Assembly (NCBI GenBank): GCA_037179515.1
Contig: JAXCGZ010013546.1
Location: 1 to 64,000, forward strand
Length of the DNA: 64,000 bases
From: Halocaridina rubra
Taxonomy: Eukaryota; Arthropoda; Malacostraca; Decapoda; Atyidae
Reading direction: 5' to 3'
Translations under genes and position numbers: made by a program
The notes under the pieces: generated by a model
The model's input: only the letters and a program-made list of their open reading frames with translations
Database searches by the model: none
Told to the model about the DNA's origin: nothing
In this document: positions 30,472 to 46,620 of the stretch, in pieces
Numbering within the stretch: position 1 is the first letter of the stretch
How the letters are laid out: every line of letters begins with the position of its first letter

Positions 30472-31551
30472 ATGAAGCCATCTCTGTCCCAAACCTCTCC
30501 CACCCATGGGGCGGGAGAAGGGGTAGTCATCCGAGGACTTAAACAGAGAATCAAGAAGTTAGAGGAAATGGTTACAAGCCTTGATGATAAAATTCGGAAT
30601 ATGGATGGAGAAATGAAAGAGAATGAAACACTCAGAGAACAAATAAGATCTTTGGAGGAAGCAAATAAAGCACAAGGGCAGGAGAGAAAGGAACTAGAAA
30701 AAAGAATAAAGAAGCTGGAAGGGGAAAAGAGTCAACTAGAATCTAGAATTTCTAATCAAGAAGATAAAAACAAACAGCTAAATGACAACCTAAAGGAATT
30801 AGATGTTAGTTCACTGCTATCTTCTGAGAGAGACGAGATTGCTGCTTGGAATGTTCAGATTAAGGAAAACATTGAACAGTTCAGAAAAGAGTTCCAGGAG
30901 CTGAATATGGAAAATGATGCCATGAAAACGTCCTTTGCTGATGCACTAAAGGGGAATGTGGCAGTAAAAGAGGCTGTAAAGGTGGTGGCACTGGAAAACA
31001 TACAAACAGTTGACTATAAAGAGACAGTAATCGAAAAAATGAAAGACGTTGTGATGGAAAGGGCAAACCCACTCATCAGACAGGCACTTGATAAGGAGAA
31101 GACAGTGGTAATCTCAGGCATAAGTGAATCCCAGGAGCCAACATGGCAGGGGAGACTTGAAGAAAATAAAGCTAGGGTTGTAGACCTGATAAGAAAGCTT
31201 GGAGTAGTATGTGGTCCTGAGGATATTGTAAACATACACCAACTAGGTAAATATTCGAGGGAAGGAAAGCCGAGACCAACAAAAGTAACCTTTGAGAGAG
31301 GGGAGACATGTAGGGAAATATTGTTGAGAAAAAAAAGTCTAAAAGACCTTCAAGAATGCAAAGAAGTGTTCATTAGACGATACAGAACACAGGAAGAGAT
31401 GGGAAAGATCAAAAACTTGTTGCAAGAGGCAAGAAGGTTAAATGATGAAAGAAATGAAGAAGAGAAGAAAAATTTTCGTTACGGAATACTTCCAGACAAA
31501 GGGGAGATAAAGAAGATAATGACAGAAGATCAGGGGATGGGGCCTCATTAA
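30472..31551 (+). CDS. LINE ORF1 protein (coiled-coil, RNA-binding type)
   Basis: 359 residues from ATG. Residues about 20-110 are a long Leu/Lys/Glu heptad-like coiled coil (for example LKQRIKKLEEMVTSLDDKIR), expected to trimerise or oligomerise. Residues about 200-350 form a compact basic and hydrophobic domain with VVISGISESQEP, IHQLGKYSREGKPRPTKVTF and FIRRYRTQEEM. This layout parallels L1-type ORF1 proteins, with a non-canonical RRM followed by a C-terminal domain. These proteins coat LINE RNA and have chaperone activity. No CCHC zinc knuckle is visible, unlike many Jockey and I-element ORF1 proteins. It is immediately upstream of ORF2 and overlaps it in another frame. Confidence 0.8.
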   Translation: MKPSLSQTSPTHGAGEGVVIRGLKQRIKKLEEMVTSLDDKIRNMDGEMKENETLREQIRSLEEANKAQGQERKELEKRIKKLEGEKSQLESRISNQEDKNKQLNDNLKELDVSSLLSSERDEIAAWNVQIKENIEQFRKEFQELNMENDAMKTSFADALKGNVAVKEAVKVVALENIQTVDYKETVIEKMKDVVMERANPLIRQALDKEKTVVISGISESQEPTWQGRLEENKARVVDLIRKLGVVCGPEDIVNIHQLGKYSREGKPRPTKVTFERGETCREILLRKKSLKDLQECKEVFIRRYRTQEEMGKIKNLLQEARRLNDERNEEEKKNFRYGILPDKGEIKKIMTEDQGMGPH

Positions 31552-31553
31552 GA

Positions 31554-34376
31554 TTGTTATACACAAATGCTGATGGATTAGCTGGTAAGGCAGTAGAATT
31601 AAAAGATAGGATTCACAACAGTAAGGCAGATATAGTAGCAATTACAGAGACTAAGTTGAGTGAGGACATAAACAGTGTCACAGTTTTTCCTAAGGGCTTC
31701 AGAATACTAAGGGTCGAAAGATCTGAGAGGACTGGTGGAGGGATAGCACTGCTCATAAGTGAGAGGATTCAAGTTGAAGAGATAAACTTGGCTATAGAAA
31801 GTGAGTTCAGGGAATTTCTTGTTGCTCGCATAAATACTGGGTCAGAGAGCATTATAATAACTGTTGTATACAACCCACCAAGGAACCAAAATAGGCTTGA
31901 AATTTATGAGGAAAGTCATATAGGTACGATTGAAGTCATAAACTCAGTTGTTAACATGGCGCGGGAGAAAAAATGTAGGATTTTGATTATGGGAGACTTT
32001 AATCATAAAGAGATAGATTGGATAAATCTTGACCCACACAGTGGTGAGGACTCCTTTGGGGCAAGATTCCTAGATTGCGTACAAGGGAATTTCCTACACC
32101 AACATGTAATGGAACCAACAAGAGCCAGGGGTGGGGATGAGCCATCACTACTTGATCTGGTGTTCACAGATAATGTGTTGGATATTGAAAATATTGAGTA
32201 TGAACCACCAATTGGAAAGAGTGACCACTGTGTGTTGTTGATGGAGTATATCATTGAAGACATTCTTCCTGAGAGTAGAGGCACTGAGGACATGAGGAGG
32301 AACTATCAGAAAGGAGATTACATCAAAATGAATGAGCTTTTTGCAGTTATTGACTGGAGAACCTTATTTTACAACAAATCTGTACAAGAAATGTATGACA
32401 TCTTTTGTGAGAAATATGGGAAGATTGTAGATTGCTGCATACCTGTCACCAAAGTAGGTGTAATTCATGCCAGAGAGAAATGGTTCGATAATGGGTGTAA
32501 AAGAGCTAAGGAGTGGAGAGACAAATGCTGGAAAAGGTATAGGAGGAGAAAAAACATAAATGCCTGGCAAACCTACAAAAGAGCAAGAAATGACTACCTA
32601 AGTAAAAGGAGAGAGGCAGAGAAAGATTATGAGAGGGACATCACCAGGAAGGCGAAAGAAAATCCCAAGCTTTTCCACAGCTTTATCAGAGGAAAACTGA
32701 AGGTAAAAGAACAGGTTTTAAGGCTAAAGAGAGTGGATGGAAGCATCACTGAGACGGACGAAGAGATCTGCAAAGAATTGAACAAGGAGTTTCAGTCAGT
32801 ATTTACAGTAGAAAATACCCCACCCCCTCAGATTGCAGTGATAGAAGCTCAAGGGCCGGTATTAGAGAACATCAACCTTACAGCCACAGAGGTATGCAAA
32901 GCGCTGATGGATTTAGATGTTCATAAAGCTACAGGTCCTGATGACATATCCCCTCATGTGCTTAAAAAATGCGCAAACACAATATCAGTGGCACTAAGTA
33001 TCATATTTAAGGAGTCATTGGAGTCGGGGGAGATTCCAAGATGCTGGAAACAAGCAAATGTGATACCTATCTTCAAAAAGGGAAGGAGGGATACGGCTCT
33101 GAACTATAGACCAGTTTCCTTGACCAGCATAGTTTGCAAAGTTATGGAGAAACTACTAAGGAAACATATCTCTCTTCACTTGGAATCCTTCAACTTTTTG
33201 TCAGTGAGGCAACATGGCTTCAGAGAAGGAAGATCAACAGTAACAAACTTATTAGAATTTTATGATGAGGTAAGCCAAATCTTACAGGAAAGAGAGGGCT
33301 GGGCAGATTGCATATTCCTAGACTTCCAGAAAGCGTTTGACACTGTTCCACATGGGAGACTTATTAGGAAGCTGCAATCAATGGCTAGAATAGGTGGAAA
33401 TGTCTTGGAATGGATAAAAACTTACTTAGAAGGAAGGGAACAGAGGGTTAGAGTAAGACACTCAGTGTCTGAATGGAGAAGAGTTAGTAGTGGAGTTCCA
33501 CAGGGTTCAGTTTTAGGGCCACTTTTGTTCCTTGTATATGTAAATGACCTACCAGAGTCTGTAAATTCATTCATGAATATGTTTGCAGATGATGCAAAGA
33601 TTGTGAAGAAAGTAAAAAACGAGAACAATGGTAGAGAACTTCAGGAGGATCTAAATAATCTGCATGAGTGGTCAGAAAAGTGGCTAATGAAATTCAATAC
33701 CTCAAAATGTAAGGTAATGAGAATGGGTACAAGTGCAAGAAGGCCCAAGCTTGACTACTCGGTGGCTGGAGTACAACTTCAGGAGACAGAAAATGAGAGA
33801 GATCTAGGAGTAAACATATTGGCAGATTTGTCTCCAGAAATACATATAAATGGCGTAGTAAGGGCAGCATATGCATTCTTATCAAATGTAAGGGTAGCCT
33901 TCAGGCACATGGACAAGGAAATGTTCAGAAATATTTATGTAACCTATGTGAGGCCAAAACTCGAATATGCAGCCCCCTTTTGGAATCCGCACTTGAAAAA
34001 GCACATAGCTAAGCTTGAAAAAGTTCAAAGACATGCCACAAAACTGGTGCCAGAAATACGCAATCTCGGTTATGATGAGAGGCTGAGGGAATTAGACTTG
34101 CCATCACTCGAAGCTAGAAGAGTAAGGGGGGATATGGTGACAGTCTTTAAATTCCTTCATGGTTATGATAGAGTGGATAGGGATCGATATTTCGATATGG
34201 CTGGCTCTAGAACTAGAGGTCATAGTTTGAAGCTTCGGAAGAAAACTTGTTTGCAGGATGTAAGGAAATACTTTTTCAGTGTAAGAGTAGTTGATAATTG
34301 GAATTCGCTAAGCGAGGAGGTAGTTAATGCTACCTCAATCCATAGTTTTAAGGACAGGTATGATAAGTATCACTAA
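31554..34376 (+). CDS. LINE ORF2: apurinic endonuclease plus reverse transcriptase
   Basis: About 940 residues without a stop. The N-terminal AP-endonuclease domain shows LLYTNADGL at the start, AITETKL, a GDFNHKEIDW block near residue 147 and SDHCVLL near residue 223. The reverse transcriptase domain (about 440-760) has GPDDISPHVLK, YRPVSLTSI, DFQKAFDTVPHGRL (first catalytic Asp, near residue 590), SSGVPQGSVLGPLLF and the FADD box (near residue 677). The C-terminal region has VRPKLEYAAPFWNPH, typical of CR1/Jockey relatives. There is no in-frame ATG at the true N-terminus. The frame is open upstream to 31458 and reads through SLRLLYTNA, so coding begins before the given start, by reinitiation, non-AUG start or frameshifting. 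The enzyme nicks target DNA and primes cDNA synthesis. Confidence 0.9.
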   Translation: MLYTNADGLAGKAVELKDRIHNSKADIVAITETKLSEDINSVTVFPKGFRILRVERSERTGGGIALLISERIQVEEINLAIESEFREFLVARINTGSESIIITVVYNPPRNQNRLEIYEESHIGTIEVINSVVNMAREKKCRILIMGDFNHKEIDWINLDPHSGEDSFGARFLDCVQGNFLHQHVMEPTRARGGDEPSLLDLVFTDNVLDIENIEYEPPIGKSDHCVLLMEYIIEDILPESRGTEDMRRNYQKGDYIKMNELFAVIDWRTLFYNKSVQEMYDIFCEKYGKIVDCCIPVTKVGVIHAREKWFDNGCKRAKEWRDKCWKRYRRRKNINAWQTYKRARNDYLSKRREAEKDYERDITRKAKENPKLFHSFIRGKLKVKEQVLRLKRVDGSITETDEEICKELNKEFQSVFTVENTPPPQIAVIEAQGPVLENINLTATEVCKALMDLDVHKATGPDDISPHVLKKCANTISVALSIIFKESLESGEIPRCWKQANVIPIFKKGRRDTALNYRPVSLTSIVCKVMEKLLRKHISLHLESFNFLSVRQHGFREGRSTVTNLLEFYDEVSQILQEREGWADCIFLDFQKAFDTVPHGRLIRKLQSMARIGGNVLEWIKTYLEGREQRVRVRHSVSEWRRVSSGVPQGSVLGPLLFLVYVNDLPESVNSFMNMFADDAKIVKKVKNENNGRELQEDLNNLHEWSEKWLMKFNTSKCKVMRMGTSARRPKLDYSVAGVQLQETENERDLGVNILADLSPEIHINGVVRAAYAFLSNVRVAFRHMDKEMFRNIYVTYVRPKLEYAAPFWNPHLKKHIAKLEKVQRHATKLVPEIRNLGYDERLRELDLPSLEARRVRGDMVTVFKFLHGYDRVDRDRYFDMAGSRTRGHSLKLRKKTCLQDVRKYFFSVRVVDNWNSLSEEVVNATSIHSFKDRYDKYH

Positions 34377-34884
34377 GTCTAAAAATGGAACCGATCAGGA
34401 GACGGGAAGATACGAGCTTTGGGCTCTTTCCCGTAAACACCAATTAGGTAATCACAATTAGGTAATCACAAAGGTCTTATTCAGTAGCACTTTACGTAAT
34501 TCCATTTGAGGCACATTTCAAGTAGCTTTTAAGAAGCATGAGAATATCAGAGAAAGATGACAGTAAATTCCGTTTCTATATTCCTTCAGTGATTTCATTC
34601 AAACATGGAAAGTAAACTAGGTTTGTATTCTTAAGACCATAACTCTTTTCATTCACCCAATTATAAAATTTGCATTTGAGAGTCATTGTAGACTGTAAGG
34701 CCACAAATATTCTTCTAGTGAAATGGAAATTTAAGATTAAGTAGCATGTAAACAAACAGTATTGATAAACTGATTTGCAAGTTTAGTACAGTGAAATCTT
34801 AAGTAAGCCTACTCCCAATCTTCAAATATCTTATTTACTGGACACATGAAGAAAGCATATGGACATATTACATTAGAACTTTGG

Positions 34885-35263
<379 letters not shown>

Positions 35264-38200
35264 AATTACTTAACAGCAAATGCCTATATGCCTCTATAAA
35301 TTTCCATATCTCGGCTACAGTCTGCCTTCAGTTATTATTTGCAAATACTATACTGAATCATATATGTATCTAATCTATCAGAAAAATGACTAGTTTACGT
35401 TTAAACAATAGTTTAAATCGAAAATCGGTTTGATTACTAATCAGACCCATTTTAATATACAAAGATGAAAGTCTTAAACGGAATGGATGAAGTAAAATAA
35501 TGTTACACTGCTTTAGTAATTTGTAACATCAAACCCCTACAAAAAATGTAATATGAAATTGTACGAAACTAATTTCCAAATCTGCTTCTCACAAAGGAAA
35601 TGCACAAAACCAATTCCATGAAGATCTTTTAGTAATTGGAAGAAGGTTCACTATACTGCTTAAAGTATTGCACTCCCTCTACTAACGCTACATAAACATC
35701 AAGACTAGAGTGAGTGAACGTGTTTTGTCTTTTATGCTGAATCTCTGAGAAAATAGTTAAAAAAATGCCTTACACCCATTTTGTAAACATACCCATTTTG
35801 CAACTAAAAATGTAAAGTACTATATACATTACCAACACATAAAGAGCAATATAAGAGCTATTACTGCCAATTGCCAACGACGTCATACGCGCTATAGAAT
35901 TTGAGTTACCAGTTAAAATGGCATAAAGTATTAAACAGATGATGTGTTGCATAAGGAGATTTTTTTTTATATGCTCTTGATGCGGGTAAATTTACTATGG
36001 AAAAAATAATAATTGCAGACTGCATTCCTAAGATACAAATAAAATTGACTAACAACATGTTCAAGTCCCATAAAAAAATACTGTATATATTTAGAAGGAT
36101 GTCATTACTTTTCTACCTTTAACAGTCTCCAAGAACTACATTCTATTATATCAAAGTACTAAAAACTACTTTTGTTGAAAAATATAAAATTCTTTTTACT
36201 GTTCCATTTGCTATGCATGATAACCATCATCAATATCAAATGTACAAAATAACTCAAAAACATTTTACACAATTTATCAAGGTATGAAAGCAATTCTTCA
36301 GTATCATAGTCAATACATCCAAAGGAATCTAGAGCATTTTTTGAGTCATCGGGTCCAATCTACGTTTTATCAATATAAAGTAAATTTTATATTTACAAAA
36401 CATAATTCAATGAATATAAAAAACTACAAACATCAGAGGCAAAAGCTCATTCATTACTGATAATATTCATGGTTTAAAGAAAGCAACAGCAGATGCTTGC
36501 AGTCATATATTACAATAACTAGTGATTATAAACTGTTAATTTTTTGTTCAAAGTGCTCATCACTTTCAAAGCGGTTCAGCACACGGATCGTCAAGGCTAA
36601 TGCGAGAAAAGCAAGAACAAGTGCTCTTTCGTAACACTATAAATTGTAATGGAAAAGGGTAAATGGTACTACTACTAATACTTCCATCTCTCCAGTCTTT
36701 CACTGAGATATTTTATGTAGTGAAATAGTTGCATAAATAAGCAACATTTTTTTCCTATTTTTCTCACTATCTGAGAAACGTAAAAAAATGTGACACTTGG
36801 GAAACTTATCACACAACTATTTCAAAGGAAAGGAAACGCAAGTTTGGTGTGTTTTAATTTTTCTTTCCAGACTGGCCCATGCTATAAAGCAATAAAATAC
36901 CAAGGAATTATTCTACTATACATCAATGCTAGAGATTGGAATTTTATCTGCATTTCTTGATCAAAATATGTGTCACTGATAATCAGTTTCATGAGCCTGA
37001 TGGTTAATATACTTATTTACCGAAAACATACAAATCAGAATACAAGAAATGCTGCGATAAGATCCCAAACTCAACTGATCTGGTTTTTAAAGGAAGAAGA
37101 TCGAGATAAATGGATAATAAAATCTGCTGCAACTCACATCGGCCATATCCAACTCGGAGGTATTTCGCTCTTCTACCTCGGTGTAGAGAGAAAACCAGGA
37201 TTTATTTTTCAGAGATACAGCTATTAGAATGGGAAACTGCTCCTACGAACCGCCTCATTTTAACTTATATTATAAATAAATTATTATGACATTGGAGAAG
37301 GAGCTCATACTATATAAATTAACTTTCAGCATTCAAAAACTAAATAATGAAAATGAAGAGTATAAATAAATGATTTGCCACCAAATGAACTTACCATTAT
37401 CTATTGGCATACATGTGTACTGTAAATTATCATTTAGAGCAATACGTGCTGCATTTCTTAAAATAAGAGGTCATAAAAATTCAACTCTAGTGTCTGAGGA
37501 AGAGTTTGCATATAATTATTCTTGACGAATTGATATTTTTTATTAAAAAATATGAAAGAATAAGTATAGAATTGATCTATTCCTCCTACTTCATTATGTA
37601 TATAATATATTGTTAGGAAATATAGAAACCAATACTGAATAAATTAAATGGTAGTAGTGAAAGCAATATGAAAAAGATTCTACCTGAATATTATGAAAAG
37701 AAAATATTTGGTCGAGTAAAATAATAAGTAATAATAAAATATATGTATAATATAAACACAGTAACTACTCTAATCTCAAGTGATTACCCAATCATAAAAA
37801 AAAAATACAAAAATAAACCCTACGTGTCAACTGCGATCATGAGAAGCCTATTATGAAGCTTTTAAAAAATAAATTGAACAATGGAATCTGAAATATTACA
37901 TCTAGACATGCGCCACATCAAGAGCAAAATATCTTTAAATATCAACGTTATATTCAGATGAAAAAACCATTTATACGAAAACAGGATAAAAAAAATGAAC
38001 TAGGTTACACATAAATAAGCGAGCAAATAGTAAGTAAAAAAAAATGAGTGAAAAAAAAATATAGAAATGATACGGTGCAAAACAGTGAATATTTTTTACT
38101 CGGTTGATGCCACAGTCTCCTTGAAGTGCGAACTCCATTTCCAGCCCTGTTTGCTTCTCTATGAAAAAATAGAAATATGGAAATATAGAAAAATGTAAAA

Positions 38201-39199
38201 AACATAGAAAATGTATATAAGTGTGAAAAAGGAAAACAGAGAATTGTACACAACAGTTAAGAAATTAGAAATGGAAAAAAAAAATTCTCACCTGAACTAT
38301 AAGGCAAGAATAAGAATGATAAATTAAGTGTTTTGTGTATGGTGTCACAGGTGTCTTTGTTTTTGTGCTTATTTATATGTTTGTATAAAGAATGCTTATG
38401 TTTTTTCTAAGGCACAACTAGTCAAAAATTGTAAAAAACGCAATTCCATATATGACATATCAAAAATATGTTGGTAAGAAAACATATTACCAAAAAAATG
38501 TTTAGCCAAAGCTCACGTTTACAAAGGCCTAAGCAAAATGGCAGACAAAAATGTCAATTTCAGTCTTGACAGAATAGAACTTAAAAATTTATTTAAAAAA
38601 AAAAGGAACAGCTCATTCTCAAAATTAGAGACAACTACATTGTATCACACAAATTGTGTTATACATATATGCATGAAACATCCATTCATATATGTATAAT
38701 GAGAAGACAGTATCTTTTTTAACTAAAAATATATTAAAGGATCTTATTGCAACAAGACAGAAGGATCATTTTCACAGGATGAGGATCAAAGTCGAGGGCA
38801 AAGGACAGAGACGCTTTGGGGATACTGACAGGTAAGGTATGTTTTATTCATAAAAAGCTACGTGGAATAGAATTAATTCGCGAGACATTAAAAAAATTAT
38901 ACAAGATTTCAAACTTGTAGAGTTTAAAGAGTTCGTTTACATGGAGTATTATTCCACGAGCTTTGTACAAGCATCAAACTAATATATGTTTTTATACTTT
39001 CTTTTATGGTCACTCTGTATGAACACAGATTTAGCGTAGAAGACATTTTTTTATGACAATATGTACAAGTGCATGGTATGAAGCTACAGTATAGGTGCAA
39101 AGTATAAATAAGAAAAATTAAAAAGAGAAAAAAGATATAGGGCTTGCGCCTCACCGTCTTTTTCATGGGATTATATATAAAAAAAAAGGCAAACTTAAC
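35264..39199. other. Unassigned AT-rich DNA
   Basis: The ORF at 36970-37227 has no recognised motif and no good splice context. Nothing else supportable. Confidence 0.5.
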
Positions 39200-42045
<2,846 letters not shown>

Positions 42046-42301
42046 GCTCAATAATTTGTACATAAGCCGCAAAAAGGTCTCTTAATACAAGGATTCTATA
42101 ATCATATATCATGTCAACGTACTGTTCTTTCCATAAAAAAAAGTAAAATAAAGTCACTTTGCTGGGCAACTGATACCCAAACTGCAACCTTACTCCTAAT
42201 TTCAAGATAATCATGAACTAACAATAAATTTGATAAGGGAAATTGTATGAAGTTCATTGGTAATCTTGCTACAATACAATACCTAATTCAGTAATTTATA
42301 T

Positions 42302-42307
42302 TTTATT
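42302..42307 (-). promoter_or_regulatory. Candidate polyadenylation signal for the sickle-tail/p140Cap-like gene
   Basis: AATAAA on the minus strand, about 480 bases past the stop codon at 42788. This is a plausible 3' end, but the hexamer is common by chance in DNA this AT-rich and no cleavage evidence is available. Confidence 0.25.
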
Positions 42308-42787
42308 AGATATCAATAATATTGCATTCAATATAATTCAATGCCTACTTCTTGTGATAATACAATCTGCTGCTGCAAACAAAATAAAGCAATAAAAAAA
42401 TTATATTTGACTGTGAAGGGCTCTAGTGTACTATTTTGAGCAAGTCAGAAGCTGCTTGTGATTATCGACAGACATCTACTTCTAGGGGTGTGATATGTAT
42501 GTCACAGTACACTTAAGGGGGACAGAGAATCAGATATTTATAAGTACTGTGCACCCCCCTACATGCCAATCATATCCTTTTTGGACTAAATCCATTGTAA
42601 ATATATGAATCTTAAAGATGATCAAATTAGGTATTAGTAAGAACAGAAGTACATGTTGGTAGTTACTAATATTGAAATGAAATTTTTAAAGAGATAAATA
42701 GCCTTCATCGCACTGCAGAAGTCTCCAAGAGAAGGGCAGCACAAAAAAATTAATTAAAGGTTAGCAAGACTGTCCACCTAGACTGGG

Positions 42788-43037
42788 TCATAGACTAGTT
42801 GGTGTTCTCTTTTGTAACAGCCCCCGGTGAACACTGGTGTTAGTGTTAGTAACAAAAGGTTGGACGGGCATTGTGACCACAGGTGGAGGCGTGTCAGCAC
42901 ATACCTTAGACGCTGATGATCGGGTGTCCTCCGCAGGTGTGGGAGACGTAGCTCTGGGGTCTCCATTGGCCACGCCCACTAGGGGGCCAACCCCAGGAGC
43001 ATTTGGTGGTACTCGTTGTTCTTGAACAGATGCTAAC
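42788..43037 (-). CDS. KIAA1217-like: Sickle-tail/p140Cap-like protein, terminal coding exon 6 of 6
   Basis: Acceptor ttttgcag on the minus strand (AG at 43039-43038), then 1 + 82 codons and a stop codon at the low-coordinate end. The exon begins LASVQEQRVPPNAPGVGPLV and is low-complexity: rich in Pro, Thr, Ser, Val and Ala, ending LLQKRTPTSL. It is clearly more GC-rich than its surroundings, as expected of coding DNA. Only the first few residues continue the conserved coiled coil; the remaining tail of about 75 residues is not something I recognise and is presumably disordered. An internal donor leading to further exons downstream cannot be excluded, so this may be one of several C-terminal isoforms. 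Confidence 0.75.
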
Positions 43038-43439
43038 CTGCAAAACATAAACATTAGTCATCTGAATTAACGCACTCGACTATCAATCCTAATTTGAAAA
43101 CTGTCACAAAACTGTATGACTTTATATTCAGAGATACCAAAATCATGGCACTTTCAATGAGTTGGCCTTACTTGATAATCAAGGCATGATCAGATCAAAT
43201 GAAGGCGTACTGAAAAGTGTTCAGAATTACCAGTACTTTCTCAAAATGTTTATAGCTGTGAAAGAAGGCATGATAATGCTTCATAACATAAACTTCTTGT
43301 CAGAGCTCCATTGAACTTATGATGAAATTGTCACAAAGATGTACAACTTAAAAACAATCATCTACAGATAGAAAGGAGCCTTGGAGTTGCTTTTTTTTCC
43401 AAATATAAAGTTTTCAATCTAAATGTCATAGCCTGCTGA

Positions 43440-43560
43440 AGCCTGCAGAGTAAAAAAAAGCATAACTATATGTTCACCTTTTCCAGCAGCTGTTTATATA
43501 GAAGAAATATGTGTGGCAATACCAGCCCTTCATTCCCTTATCCCTCTTCAGTCATCACTT
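43440..43560 (-). repeat. Interspersed repeat family R1, inverted partial copy
   Basis: On the minus strand GGGATAAGGGAATGAAGGGC is followed by TGGTATTGCCACAC, corresponding to the start of the 52393 copy, and later by CAGCTGCTGG, which resembles its distal part. It lies in the last intron side region of the sickle-tail/p140Cap-like gene. Confidence 0.4.
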
Positions 43561-43996
43561 ACAACAAGAAAGTTCTACAAAAGAGATTATATTATATTGG
43601 TGGAAGAAAGACAAACTTCATACACCCTGAATGTTGCATGTGATATAGTGGTTGAGCGGTAGAGACAATTCCAGACTTTTTTCCCAGCATACCACTGGAG
43701 GCAACTAACACGGATAGGGTAAAGTGAAAATTCCTAACTCCATCCCCAGATTTTACCCCTCTAAAAACCTTGTAAAAGAAGCAAGGGTAAGCAGTGAGAG
43801 AAGAAATACAGCTATCTAGTTTTTATTTTTTTCTATACTTATAAACATATTGCTAAGCTTGATCAGGATAAGGCACTGTGTGAGAAATGAAAACATCATT
43901 ACCAGTGGCTAGGTATCTCCTTCAAAAAAGCTTGTTGATCGGGTAGGATGAATTTCATGCTTGCTTTCTCTGCATGTTGCTGAAAACTACTAAAAT

Positions 43997-44160
43997 GAAT
44001 GAGGGCATGGGGGCTGGCATTCCATTCTTTCAAGACTTTCCCCGCTAGTAAAGAAACTTATAAAAGAGTAAGGATAGCTAGGGTATAATGAAATCCAGCT
44101 ATCTGGGTTTTTTCCAGCTGTGGCCAGCCTCTGGCTTCAAGACGTGATGGGAAAAAACAT
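43997..44160 (+). repeat. Interspersed repeat family R1, copy 2
   Basis: Phrases in order are GGGGGCTGGCATTCCATTC, AGAGTAAGGATAGCTAGGGT, CCAGCTGTGGCCAGCCTCTG and GCTTCAAGACGTGATGGG. It aligns with 52393-52555 across its whole length. Confidence 0.55.
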
Positions 44161-44416
44161 ATCAGTAATATTCTTAGCTGAGAAGGGATGAGATAGGTAA
44201 GGTCCATACTACTGATAAATTTGATGCCAAACTCTATTGGTTTACTCAAAGGTCACTCTGTCTGCCTCCGTGCCAAATACAGTAATATCAAGCATAAGAT
44301 AAATGCCACTCAAAATTCTGATATCCTTGAATACAAGTATTTTATACTGATCGGGAACTTACAAAAAGGCTGCAAAAATATATCTGTTAACTGCTCATAC
44401 TTTGTTAATAATATAC

Positions 44417-44500
44417 CTTTTTAGGGTGACTAGCGTGCCTGTAAGCTTCTTGCAACGGCGTAAAGCACTTTCTAGCTTGTCCGGTTCTTCTTTTAAAAAC
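44417..44500 (-). CDS. KIAA1217-like: Sickle-tail/p140Cap-like protein, AIP3-region exon 5 of 6 with FLKEEP motif
   Basis: Minus-strand exon of 84 bp (1 + 27 codons + 2), acceptor ttttttctcag (AG at 44502-44501), donor AAAAG|gtatat (gt at 44416-44415). It encodes FLKEEPDKLESALRRCKKLT then GTLVTLKR. The motif FLKEEP-x-[KR]L-x-x-x-L-[KR]R-[CV] is, to my knowledge, a hallmark of KIAA1217 and SRCIN1, and is the strongest evidence for the family call. The upstream intron is only 233 bp, and a TA array ends about ten bases before the acceptor region, leaving a very short pyrimidine tract. Confidence 0.92.
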
Positions 44501-44507
44501 CTGAGAA

Positions 44508-44621
<114 letters not shown>

Positions 44622-44733
44622 ACTATATTATTTTAGTATATATCCACTTCACAGAACAAATTTTTCAAATTTTTTCAGAAATACATCTTTTCAAATAACA
44701 GAGTTAAAATGATTAAAAAATAATGCATGTTAC

Positions 44734-44832
44734 TTTTCATCTCTAATAGCTTTTTCCATTTCGGCAGATATAAGTCCTTTCAAACCATCCTGAAGTATTG
44801 GAAATCTTGCCTTTAAATCGGCCACAGTTTTA
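44734..44832 (-). CDS. KIAA1217-like: Sickle-tail/p140Cap-like protein, AIP3-region exon 4 of 6
   Basis: Minus-strand exon of 99 bp (1 + 32 codons + 2), acceptor tttttcag (AG at 44834-44833), donor AAAA|gtaaca (gt at 44733-44732). It reads [20 protein letters not shown] then [12 protein letters not shown]. The pattern V-x-x-LK-x-xFP-x-LQ-x-x-[LM] followed by an acidic helix (E-x-E-x-A) is shared with the vertebrate family, where this block precedes the FLKEEP motif. The AG from the previous exon plus T makes Ser, and the trailing AA plus G of the next exon makes Lys. The 5.9 kb intron before this exon hosts a LINE copy in the same orientation. Confidence 0.9.
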
Positions 44833-44903
44833 CTGAAAAACAAAAATGGTATAAGCAATTTATCTAGTTTACAGTCCAAAGAATTTTGCAAATGCATGAA
44901 TAC

Positions 44904-46620
<1,717 letters not shown>

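Larger units (their letters stand above)
29740..34475 (+). mobile_element. Apparently intact two-ORF non-LTR retrotransposon (CR1/Jockey-like LINE)
   Basis: A LINE with uninterrupted ORF1 (from 30472) and ORF2 (to 34376), then a short 3' UTR ending in two copies of a 14 bp unit (AATTAGGTAATCAC, about 34442-34470). Such short tandem 3' tails are typical of the CR1/L2/Jockey group rather than of poly-A LINEs. The 5' boundary is uncertain. I place it near a moderately GC-rich stretch at about 29740-29880 that would suit an internal-promoter 5' UTR, but I found no target-site duplication by eye. The absence of stops in about 3.9 kb of coding sequence implies recent insertion and possible activity. 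Confidence 0.8.

Noticed and set aside
42837..43025. Plus-strand ORF opposite the last coding exon
   Set aside because: Shadow of the minus-strand exon; the minus-strand reading joins in phase with five other exons.
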